DNA from: Paenibacillus sp. FSL R10-2734 | GTDB taxonomy: Bacteria; Bacillota; Bacilli; Paenibacillales; Paenibacillaceae | NCBI RefSeq assembly: GCF_037963865.1 | Contig: NZ_CP150170.1 | Location: 186,001 to 250,000, forward strand | DNA: 64,000 nt | Direction of reading: 5' to 3' | Shown: piece by piece, positions 58,445 through 64,000 of the stretch | Position numbering within the stretch: the stretch's first letter is position 1 | Layout: every line of letters begins with the position of its first letter | Program-made: the position numbers and the translations under genes | Notes under the pieces: model-generated | What the model saw: only the letters and a program-made list of their open reading frames with translations | Database searches by the model: none | What the model was told of the DNA's origin: nothing

Positions 58445-59058
58445 GACTGAACCTCCCTGTACCGCTGATCTCGTTTATCTTGGCATTGCTTGCATACCCA
58501 AGTACTACTATTTAAACCGCCACAGTCTACACAAGTGCATTCCCCGCCTTCGCTAGTGCTCTGCGGTGCCTTGTCGCTCCCTTCCTTATTTCCTAGGGCT
58601 GCATCTATGTTTTCTACGCCATCCGATAGGTCCGCCCACGGACATAACCGTGTGTCAAAATCTTTGTACCGTGCCTCACCAACGGATAGAGCATCCTCCA
58701 TTGTGTTTCTTGCTGATTCCAGCGCCTCCCGTTGTCGGGCTATGGTCTGCTGTGCCTCTGCTAATAATTTTCCCCGTTTTGCTGCCTCACGGAAGTTTGC
58801 AAGGCTTTCCTCATTGAGAGATTCATTCAACTTCTGTGACTCTACTAGCTTAGTGTCGCGTTCTCTTAACTTCTCATTAGCACGTTTTTGCGTATCATCT
58901 CGGTTAAATTCAAGTGACTTAACATACAGTTCGAGTTTTCCAATACGTTGTTGTGACTCTTCTAGAGCAGCCAGCAACTCATCTACTATCTTTTCCAAAG
59001 CCCATTCGTCACTGATTCCTGCAATCTGTTTGATCTCTTCTATCCGTTCTGGTGTCAT
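58441..59058 (-). CDS. Coiled-coil phage protein with C-terminal zinc finger
   Basis: 205 residues. Residues 15-125 form a coiled coil (LLAALEESQQRIGKLELYVKSLEFNRDDTQKRANEKLRERDTKLVE). The C-terminus has CTCVDCGGLNSSTWVCKQCQDKRDQRY, two CxxC pairs of a zinc ribbon. GAAGGAG upstream of ATG. Unknown function; the plus-strand open frame opposite it is a shadow. Confidence 0.68.
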   Translation of the reverse strand: MTPERIEEIKQIAGISDEWALEKIVDELLAALEESQQRIGKLELYVKSLEFNRDDTQKRANEKLRERDTKLVESQKLNESLNEESLANFREAAKRGKLLAEAQQTIARQREALESARNTMEDALSVGEARYKDFDTRLCPWADLSDGVENIDAALGNKEGSDKAPQSTSEGGECTCVDCGGLNSSTWVCKQCQDKRDQRYREVQS

Positions 59059-59324
59059 ATCGTCTCTCCTTCGTTGTTAGAGGATGTATTAATGGCTTTA
59101 CGGGCGATATCCCCGCAATCGCTTAGTGCCATAGTTGCATCTCCTAAGTACACAAATTCGTATTTGTACGATGTGCGATAGTTAGCTATTTCCTTTAGGG
59201 CTTTGTCCTTTTCTTCTAGGAGAGAAAGTAGGTACTCCAAATCCGTTGTTTTGATTGGCACTGTTGTTATTTCGCGTTCTTTCGCTATTGTTAATCCTTC
59301 TTTAATCTCTGTTAGTTTACTCAT
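59055..59324 (-). CDS. Small phage protein, 89 residues
   Basis: SKLTEIKEGLTIAKEREITTVPIKTTDLEYLLSLLEEKDKALKEIANYRTSYKYEF..., helical. Overlaps both neighbours by a few bases. Unknown function. Confidence 0.6.
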   Translation of the reverse strand: MSKLTEIKEGLTIAKEREITTVPIKTTDLEYLLSLLEEKDKALKEIANYRTSYKYEFVYLGDATMALSDCGDIARKAINTSSNNEGETI

Positions 59325-59538
59325 AGGAACCCCCTATACGGCTGCCGCTATCGCTGGGCGATTCGGTCGATTCGGAGTCTTTAAGTTCAAGTATTGACAC
59401 CATGTTTTTATAATCGTAGTAACTTTTGATTTTTGTATCTTTCAATTCAAATTTATCTAATTCATCATCAGTTATAGTGACTTTACCGCCTAGTCTATAT
59501 AGTAATATCGCTATTATCATTCCTTCTCTACTTATCAT
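59317..59538 (-). CDS. Small phage protein, 73 residues
   Basis: ATG 59538 is chosen for its GAGAGGGTGGGAG leader; the frame extends to a TTG at 59598. ISREGMIIAILLYRLGGKVTITDDELDKFELKDTKIKSYYDYKNMVSILELKD is a pattern often seen in early Bacillus-phage proteins. Unknown function. Confidence 0.6.
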   Translation of the reverse strand: MISREGMIIAILLYRLGGKVTITDDELDKFELKDTKIKSYYDYKNMVSILELKDSESTESPSDSGSRIGGSYE

Positions 59539-59647
59539 TACTCCCACCCTCTCGCCTTCTATACGCCCCGTAGTGGCGTTAAAATGTACTGCATGCAATA
59601 AATGCTTACCTTTGTGTGCGGAACGTCTGTGTGGGTACCACGTTTCG

Positions 59648-59881
59648 TCAGAAGTACTCTCTGCACTCTATCGAATCATTATCAGTTCTGTTATCTTCGG
59701 ATCTTTCATTTTCAATATCATCGTAGACTTCCTTTATCATTCCAACGGTTATTCCGTGGTCATAAAGATAGCTGATTTTTTGGACTAACTCATAGTCATT
59801 AAGCACATCTTCCGAATCAAAATGTTCACTCATTTTTTTCTGGAAGTTGTGCCTCCGCATAATTTTTGGTATTTCACTCAT
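59648..59881 (-). CDS. Small phage protein, 77 residues
   Basis: ATG 59881 has GGGAGGAA upstream; the longer frame to 59932 is rejected. SEIPKIMRRHNFQKKMSEHFDSEDVLNDYELVQKISYLYDHGITVGMIKEVYDDIENERS is helical and acidic at the end. Unknown function. Confidence 0.6.
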   Translation of the reverse strand: MSEIPKIMRRHNFQKKMSEHFDSEDVLNDYELVQKISYLYDHGITVGMIKEVYDDIENERSEDNRTDNDSIECREYF

Positions 59882-59912
59882 CCCTGTTTCCTCCCTTGTT
59901 ATGCTGTTCCCC

Positions 59913-60026
59913 TTACAACGCTGTCTTCCCACACCGCTTACACCGTTTGTGCCATCTCCGCATGTTGTAGTCGTACTTGTGTCCGAATAGTCTACATAGG
60001 ATTCTCATTGGTCGCACTCTTCGCAT
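59913..60026 (-). CDS. DUF1660-like small zinc-binding phage protein
   Basis: 37 residues: RILCRLFGHKYDYNMRRWHKRCKRCGK. The pattern L-C-x-x-x-G-H-K ... C-x-x-C fits DUF1660-type small phage proteins, which probably bind one zinc. The ATG overlaps the stop of the next upstream gene as TAATG. Confidence 0.62.
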   Translation of the reverse strand: MRRVRPMRILCRLFGHKYDYNMRRWHKRCKRCGKTAL

Positions 60027-60157
60027 TAGGCTGCTTCCTCCTCTTCTGCATCTGCAATGCTAGGGTCCATACCAAATGCTTCTAGTCCGCGCCGCCACCA
60101 TTCCCGAAAGTCTTCGTCGTATAGGTCATAGTCGTGGATTTCTTTACGCTGGTTCAT
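60026..60157 (-). CDS. Small phage protein, 43 residues
   Basis: ATG 60157 lies inside the end of the dnaC-like gene, with AAAGGG just upstream. Product: MNQRKEIHDYDLYDEDFREWWRRGLEAFGMDP..., ending in a run of Glu and Ala. It is flanked by tight overlaps on both sides, which supports translation. Function unknown. Confidence 0.55.
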   Translation of the reverse strand: MNQRKEIHDYDLYDEDFREWWRRGLEAFGMDPSIADAEEEEAA

Positions 60158-61055
60158 CCCTTTTCATCACCCTTCTATCTGGTCCCAACATTTCAATTTG
60201 TTCTGCTTGTCCTTTTATGCGACTGCCGATCTTCCCGCCGTTTATCTTCAATCGTTCGTGTATGCGTCCTAGTGAATAGTTGCTCGTCATTATCGTCACC
60301 TTGTCGTTCTTCATACGCTCGTCCAGGATGCTGTAAAGTTTACCCTCAGCCCATTCTTTATAAGGTGCGGTAAAGATATCGTCGATCATCAGAATAGGGA
60401 CGCTGTAATACCGCTGTAGGGCTTCGTCCTCGCTCTCTTCGCTGTCCCTGCTATAAGTAGACTTAATATCATTGAAAAGCTGTTCCTCGGTCACGTAGAT
60501 GGCTGGTATCTTGCGTAATGAGAATGCGTTAGCCATACACTGCATGAGATATGTCTTTCCAGTACCGTAAGCGTTTAGGATAGCTCCTTTTTCTCTTGAT
60601 ACCTCATTTACTCTCGCATCATCACCAAAGATGTATAGCCACGTCCCGTCTTCAATGTGCTTTTTTATGTTTTTTACGAAGTCGATTGCTTTACCAAACT
60701 GTTCACGATTCATGTTATCTATCGTTGCTGTTTTGAAAGTGTATCCTCGTTCCTTTGCGTTGAATGTCTCCGACGCGTTGTACTTCTTAAACATTCGTTC
60801 TTCGTGGCAGGAACAATTTTCGACTACAGCTATTTGGATCGAAATAGGATAACATTCTGGTTGTTCCCACCTAAATGAATTGATGGTCCCGGTATAGTTG
60901 CATCTAGGACAACCTTCATTCGAAATTGCTGGCGAGCTTTCTAACTTCATCTGTGGTAAGTCCTGATTCACTTCCGGGACTTCCAATGAATCGTTCTGAG
61001 CCACTGCTCGCAGCTTTTCGACTCGCTTCAGAAGGCCCTGCATGACTTGTCCCAT
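60144..61055 (-). CDS. DnaC/DnaI-like replicative helicase loader
   Basis: An AAA+ protein of about 303 residues that loads the host replicative helicase on phage DNA. N-terminal zinc finger: GCPRCNYTG ... NCSCHEER. AAA+ core: Walker A GAILNAYGTGKTYLMQ, Walker B IPVLMIDDIF-like (SVPILMIDDIFTAPYKEW), sensor TIMTSNYSLGRIHERL and Arg finger near GGKIGSRIKGQ. Start ATG 61055 (GGTGGAAAG upstream) is preferred to GTG 61076. The first 140 bp overlap the 3' end of the initiator gene in a different frame. Confidence 0.85.
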   Translation of the reverse strand: MGQVMQGLLKRVEKLRAVAQNDSLEVPEVNQDLPQMKLESSPAISNEGCPRCNYTGTINSFRWEQPECYPISIQIAVVENCSCHEERMFKKYNASETFNAKERGYTFKTATIDNMNREQFGKAIDFVKNIKKHIEDGTWLYIFGDDARVNEVSREKGAILNAYGTGKTYLMQCMANAFSLRKIPAIYVTEEQLFNDIKSTYSRDSEESEDEALQRYYSVPILMIDDIFTAPYKEWAEGKLYSILDERMKNDKVTIMTSNYSLGRIHERLKINGGKIGSRIKGQAEQIEMLGPDRRVMKRDEPA

Positions 61056-61776
61056 ACTTTCCACCGTTACCACCACCTTTTATTAAAGTGAGTTTGCTAT
61101 CATCTTCCTCTACTCTTTTGACAACCCAGTTTAAAATGGCTCTGTAATCGCTGGTGTATTTCTTGCCATTTGCTCCTTTGTAATTGTCTAAGGTTTCTAT
61201 CATTCGTTTCACTTTATCTTCACCATGTGTTTCAGTGAGTTTGTTATGTTCTTCTTGGGTAAGAGAAACGAATTCAGCAAAATTAATTTTTGGTATTATA
61301 TCTTTCTTTTCTTTTACTTTACTTTTACTTTTACTTTTACTTTGTGTACTTTCTACCCCTGTTTCTGCGGCAGAAACTGCTACAGAAACCTCTTCTTTAG
61401 GTGAAACATAGGCTTTTCGCATCTTTTCACGCTTGTCCACCACGATAGAAGCACGCTTTTTGATACCGTTTGACGTTAAAACTTGATCATCTTCGTACCG
61501 TTCTCGATCAAAACAACCATGCTTTACACTTGTTAAAATCATTTCATGAAGTTTTTGTGTAGTTACTTCTACTTTTTTGGCGAGTATCTGAATAGTTTCT
61601 GCGTCAGAAACGTCTAGTTCGAAATTCGGTTCCTGATATATCAGTTCAAGCATGATGCAGAAGAATGTGTATCCATCATTTCCGTGAATAATTCTTAGCG
61701 CATCTATCTTTTTGTCTGATGATAAATTCACATCGTGTGGGAAGTAATCCATTCCTTCTTTTCTTGGTCTTGCCAT
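60916..61776 (-). CDS. Replication initiator, Lin1244/Lin1753-type (DUF4373)
   Basis: A 286-residue protein starting ARPRKEGMDYFPHDVNLSSDKKIDALRIIHGNDGYTFFCIMLELIYQEP, the Lin1244/Lin1753 N-terminal domain found in phage replisome organisers. A C-terminal DnaD-like part spans about 165-230 (FAEFVSLTQEEHNKLTETHGEDKVKRMIETLDNYKGANGKKYTSDYRAILNWV). They are joined by a low-complexity S-K-S-K linker. ATG has AAGGCGG. It opens the phage origin together with the loader; the origin is probably within this gene or nearby. Confidence 0.82.
   Translation of the reverse strand: MARPRKEGMDYFPHDVNLSSDKKIDALRIIHGNDGYTFFCIMLELIYQEPNFELDVSDAETIQILAKKVEVTTQKLHEMILTSVKHGCFDRERYEDDQVLTSNGIKKRASIVVDKREKMRKAYVSPKEEVSVAVSAAETGVESTQSKSKSKSKVKEKKDIIPKINFAEFVSLTQEEHNKLTETHGEDKVKRMIETLDNYKGANGKKYTSDYRAILNWVVKRVEEDDSKLTLIKGGGNGGKYGTSHAGPSEASRKAASSGSERFIGSPGSESGLTTDEVRKLASNFE
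61313..61343 (-). repeat. 6-bp tandem repeat in the initiator linker
   Basis: About five copies of a 6-bp unit (ctttta on the plus strand) encode alternating S-K residues. Slippage would alter linker length in steps of two residues without a frameshift. Confidence 0.75.
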
Positions 61777-61778
61777 GA

Positions 61779-61949
61779 TTACACCGCCTTGGTCTGACGT
61801 TCCTCAAACCACCGCATGACTTCATCTGGATCAAACCGCAGTATTCGTTCGGAAATTCGAATGTGTGGCATACCCTCCTTGATAAGTTCAAATATGGTGG
61901 GTCTACTGATTTTGTACCTTCTTTGTATTTCTTTTGCGTCTACTAACAT
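61779..61949 (-). CDS. Excisionase-like HTH protein (AlpA/HTH_17 type)
   Basis: 56 residues: VDAKEIQRRYKISRPTIFELIKEGMPHIRISERILRFDPDEVMRWFEE. This is the winged HTH_17 pattern of phage excisionases and small DNA-binding proteins. AGAGGTGAT precedes ATG 61949. It is the first gene to the left of the divergent control region, only 3 bp before the initiator gene. It could be Xis or an early regulator; the integrase is not in view to settle this. Confidence 0.78.
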   Translation of the reverse strand: MLVDAKEIQRRYKISRPTIFELIKEGMPHIRISERILRFDPDEVMRWFEERQTKAV

Positions 61950-62085
61950 TGTTATCACCTCTATGTCATTACTTTACTATAAGTTGCACTATTTGTACAT
62001 CTAATTGTACAAAATGTTGTGAATCATTTACTTTATGTGTATTTTGGATATGATAGAAATCAGTTATGACATAACCTTTTAGTGG
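61950..62085. promoter_or_regulatory. Divergent control region between early operon and Cro/CI-type gene
   Basis: 136 bp, strongly A/T-rich. Contains the 22-bp operator palindrome, a plus-strand TATGAT (62049-62054) that may be the -10 of the regulator gene, and a minus-strand TATAGT (about 61977-61982) upstream of the excisionase-like gene. No strong -35 element is visible on either strand. Confidence 0.55.
61993..62014. promoter_or_regulatory. Operator palindrome in the phage control region
   Basis: TTTGTACA-tctaat-TGTACAAA, a perfect 8-bp inverted repeat spaced by 6 bp, 72 bp ahead of the regulator gene and 44 bp ahead of the early operon. Typical dimension for a Cro/CI-type dimer. Confidence 0.7.
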
Positions 62086-62301
62086 GTGAAACTATTGATT
62101 AAAAGTAAATTGCATGAACAAATGTTGATCAAAAAGATTCGTAATGTATCAGAATTGGCAAGGGAGACTAATCTAGATCGCCGTACCCTCACCAATATTT
62201 GGGATGAAAAGAATAAAAGAATTGACTACGATACTCTAAACAAATTGTGCGACTATTTCGGATGTAATGTTGGTGATCTGCTGGAATACATCCCTGACTA
62301 A
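62086..62301 (+). CDS. Cro/CI-type HTH regulator (HTH_26)
   Basis: 71 residues, one HTH domain: LHEQMLIKKIRNVSELARETNLDRRTLTNIWDEKNKRIDYDTLNKLCDYFGCNVGDLLEY, a clear Xre/HTH_26 match. No dimerisation or autocleavage domain, so it is Cro-like or a minimal repressor. Start GTG 62086, weak ribosome site; TTG 62095 is possible. It is the only plus-strand phage gene and its last 4 bp overlap the convergent minus gene at 62298. Confidence 0.85.
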   Translation: MKLLIKSKLHEQMLIKKIRNVSELARETNLDRRTLTNIWDEKNKRIDYDTLNKLCDYFGCNVGDLLEYIPD

Positions 62302-62492
62302 GCACTCTTTAACTGATGCAGTTCTTCCTCTGCCTCTTCGATACGGCGGTTTATTGTATTGCGTAAGTCGCCGTAATGCTCGATATCTCCCAAGACTGTG
62401 TACTTGACTGCATATCTTAAACAGTCTTCGAACATTTCAATTTCTTTACGCCAACCTGCAATGTCACTGCGTAACTGTTCCTGCCTGGTCAT
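62298..62492 (-). CDS. Small coiled-coil phage protein, 64 residues
   Basis: TRQEQLRSDIAGWRKEIEMFEDCLRYAVKYTVLGDIEHYGDLRNTINRRIEEAEEELHQL, helical. Its ATG overlaps the stop of the broken zinc-finger gene as ATGA. Transcribed toward the regulator gene, and convergent with it. Confidence 0.62.
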   Translation of the reverse strand: MTRQEQLRSDIAGWRKEIEMFEDCLRYAVKYTVLGDIEHYGDLRNTINRRIEEAEEELHQLKSA

Positions 62493-62707
62493 GCGCTCAG
62501 TCCCTTCTTTTTGCGTTTATCCTTCACGATCTGATCGAGATCATCAGCGACTTTGCGTAGTTCCTTACCTGTAGGACACTTCTCGTTGCAATGTTTCTGC
62601 AACCGTTTATAGGATGGGTGAGCCCATCGCTTGTCCAATTTCTTCGGGCACGTTTTGCAGACTTATAGGTGCTTGTCCATTTGTTGGATAACACGGTTAC
62701 GTTCCAT
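62489..62707 (-). pseudogene. Small zinc-finger phage protein with in-frame stop
   Basis: An ATG at 62707 with GGAG upstream opens MERNRVIQQMDKHL, then a TAA (62665-62663), and the same frame continues VCKTCPKKLDKRWAHPSYKRLQKHCNEKCPTG... to 62489. The C-x-x-C ... H-C-x-x-x-C pattern resembles the small zinc-finger family PF10782. One nonsense codon splits an otherwise intact 72-codon gene, and no alternative start is seen after it. The last codon overlaps the next ATG. Confidence 0.65.
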
Positions 62708-63257
62708 GGATTAGCTCCGGGTTCTCGTAGATATTGCAGATTACTTCGAATTCACCGTAAGTAGTTTCTGTTTTGCTTGTCATTCCATGAACTCTTTCCC
62801 GATATTCGAATAGCCTTTCGTCTCTACGGAAAATTTCATGAAGGTGGCAAATATCAATTCTGAAAGATCCTTCCGAGTATTTAACAACTCCTTTTGAAAG
62901 GTATCCTTCGTATTTAATTTCCCCACCAAAATTTTTTTTTCCATTCTCGTCCCTAGTCCATTGCCAATGGTGTCCCTGTGTTCCAAGGCTTCTATATTGA
63001 ACAATATCTCCTTCATAAATCTCTTTCCCGTTCTTATCTTTCAGTCCGGTATATTGCATGATCTCGAATTTACCGCCTTTGTACGACCAATCACCACCTC
63101 CGTAGTGGCCCATATCTGGTGTATCTGCATGTAATACTCCATCATGAACGATCTTGATAAATTGAGTGTCGGAAACATACGGAAATTCACCCTTACTGTC
63201 GTGCAACATTACTCCGTGTTCTTTGTCCCAAGCTCTAAACTTAATCTCTCTACTCAT
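62697..63257 (-). CDS. YopX family protein
   Basis: 186 residues: SREIKFRAWDKEHGVMLHDSK, ...IMQYTGLKDKNGKEIYEGDIVQY..., VVKYSEGSFRIDIC and EFEVICNIYENPEL. These are the defining blocks of YopX (PF09643), a common early-phage protein of unknown function first seen in SPbeta. AAGGAGG upstream of ATG. Adjacent to the HNH gene. Confidence 0.92.
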   Translation of the reverse strand: MSREIKFRAWDKEHGVMLHDSKGEFPYVSDTQFIKIVHDGVLHADTPDMGHYGGGDWSYKGGKFEIMQYTGLKDKNGKEIYEGDIVQYRSLGTQGHHWQWTRDENGKKNFGGEIKYEGYLSKGVVKYSEGSFRIDICHLHEIFRRDERLFEYRERVHGMTSKTETTYGEFEVICNIYENPELIHGT

Positions 63258-63674
63258 CTATGCTTCCTCCTTATAACTCCAATAGTTTTTTCCGTTACCC
63301 TCGCTATAGTAGAACCGCAGCATCGCGCCGTATTGTTTCTTCCACTGCCGCCCGATAAATGTTTGATCAGCCCAATCGTGACATGTACCTCTGAATCCGT
63401 GAGTGCCACACAAGTTCATGATGTTGGCTGGATCATATCCAGGTCCCATGTGAGCAGCTTCGAGAATGTGAGCCTTACTGAGTTCCCGTGGTGTTCCGCA
63501 GCGTTCGCATACTGGAATGTCTGTGCCAAGTAGCTCCATTGACCGTCTGTTGACCTCTTCTCGTACCTGTGCAGTTACTTTGGTGATATCGCCGCGTTTT
63601 CGCTTATTGCGTTTGTGGTGATCAAGGATTCCTGACCTCCACGGAGCTATTGGCTTCTTCGGCTTATTTCTCAA
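63258..63674 (-). CDS. HNH-type endonuclease-like phage protein
   Basis: 138 residues starting at TTG 63674 (GGAGAGG upstream). VCERCGTPRELSKAHILEAAHMG, then NIMNLCGTHGFRGTCHDWAD gives the paired CxxC, histidines and a final Cys-His expected of an HNH or NinG-like zinc nuclease. Its place in the early operon beside ssb suggests recombination or repair, not the packaging HNH that lies near terminase in other phages. Confidence 0.72.
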   Translation of the reverse strand: MRNKPKKPIAPWRSGILDHHKRNKRKRGDITKVTAQVREEVNRRSMELLGTDIPVCERCGTPRELSKAHILEAAHMGPGYDPANIMNLCGTHGFRGTCHDWADQTFIGRQWKKQYGAMLRFYYSEGNGKNYWSYKEEA

Positions 63675-63792
63675 CTGAATCCTCTCCTTTAAACCACATT
63701 TGGATAAGGCACAGAATCGCCATTGTCGCTATGGACCCAATCAACATACCTATTAACACTAGAGCTAAGGCGTTTCCGTCAATGTATGGCAT
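63664..63792 (-). CDS. Small single-pass membrane phage protein
   Basis: 42 residues with one hydrophobic helix (ALVLIGMLIGSIATMAILCLI). ATG 63792 follows GGAGGTG. Sits between ssb and the HNH gene, overlapping the latter by 11 bp. Unknown function, possibly superinfection exclusion or an inhibitor of a membrane target. Confidence 0.6.
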   Translation of the reverse strand: MPYIDGNALALVLIGMLIGSIATMAILCLIQMWFKGEDSVEK

Positions 63793-63806
63793 GGTCACAC
63801 CTCCGG

Positions 63807-64000
63807 TCAGAATGGGAGATCATCATCAGATATGTCGATTGCTTTACCGTCACCGCTATAAGGCTCAGCTTGATTACTCTGTTGCTGACTGCTTGCAGTG
63901 CTATTTGATTCCAGGAACCGCACATTATCCGCGATAACCTCTGTAACATACACGCGCTTACCTTCGTTGTTTTCGTAATTGCGTACTTGGATGCGTCCCT
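63807..64000 (-). CDS. ssb: Single-stranded DNA-binding protein, C-terminal part
   Basis: 64 codons are visible; the gene runs off the right edge. GRIQVRNYENNEGKRVYVTEVIADNVRFLE is the last part of the OB fold. A Ser/Gln-rich linker and the acidic tip DISDDDLPF follow, the classic SSB tail that docks repair and replication proteins. It protects phage ssDNA during replication. Confidence 0.93.
   Translation of the reverse strand, partial: GRIQVRNYENNEGKRVYVTEVIADNVRFLESNSTASSQQQSNQAEPYSGDGKAIDISDDDLPF

Noticed and set aside
58490..59080. 196-codon open frame on the plus strand
   Set aside because: It is the shadow of the coiled-coil zinc-finger gene; Ser/Arg-rich composition, no ribosome site and opposite to the whole operon.
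29324..64000. Integrase or recombinase gene
   Set aside because: None of the visible phage proteins shows tyrosine or serine recombinase motifs; it is expected beyond the right edge.

Overview
The window looks like the chromosome of a low-GC Gram-positive, spore-former-type bacterium, most likely Paenibacillus or a close relative. The clues are strong AGGAGG-type ribosome sites, Sec lipoproteins, polysaccharide deacetylase and AI-2E exporter genes, copper-amine-oxidase-like stalk domains and the general protein style. No rRNA or tRNA gene was recognised, so the genus is an inference.

Positions 1-29,300 are host DNA. On the minus strand, marR - arylsulfotransferase - sulfonate-type ABC transporter (86-3,972) looks like an organosulfur uptake and turnover operon. 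Divergent from it is a plus-strand Mn2+-type ABC operon (4,324-6,819) with two MntR-like boxes. Next comes a minus-strand cluster (6,879-14,517): an anion transporter fused to a cyclic-nucleotide-binding domain (frameshifted here), a CHASE2 nucleotide cyclase, an exported FecR-domain protein and an exported NHL-repeat protein. I read these as one signalling circuit in which the cyclase makes the ligand for the transporter domain. Further on are a small secreted protein, an AI-2E family exporter, a polysaccharide deacetylase, a TetR repressor divergent from a membrane protein across a 38-bp palindrome, an opp-type peptide transporter operon (20,174-25,605), a cyclophilin, a two-domain glycosyltransferase and the 3' part of clpB.

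clpB is cut at its conserved WTG motif (about 29,280). From there to the right edge (at least 34.7 kb) lies a prophage whose genes are almost all on the minus strand. Transcription runs right to left: ssb, HNH, YopX and small genes; an excisionase-like HTH protein, a Lin1244-type replication initiator and a DnaC-like loader; about 17 small early genes; a coiled-coil protein and an ArpU-like late activator; a 522-bp non-coding gap; terS, terL, portal, head fibre, scaffold and major capsid; two adaptors, a nozzle-like protein and a beta-helix tailspike; a membrane-protein moron with its own promoter; ejection proteins with a muralytic domain; then amidase, holin and a secreted serine protease next to the attachment junction. 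There is no tape measure, sheath or major tail protein, so this is a short-tailed, P22-like temperate phage. The only plus-strand phage gene is a Cro/CI-type regulator at 62,086. No integrase is in the window; it should lie beyond 64,000 together with the 5' half of clpB.

The points most worth following are the clpB-disrupting insertion, the cyclase/FecR/cNMP-transporter circuit, the glucosaminidase domain reachable only by a -1 frameshift or non-AUG start, and the two likely lysogenic-conversion genes (secreted protease and glycan-polymerase-like membrane protein).
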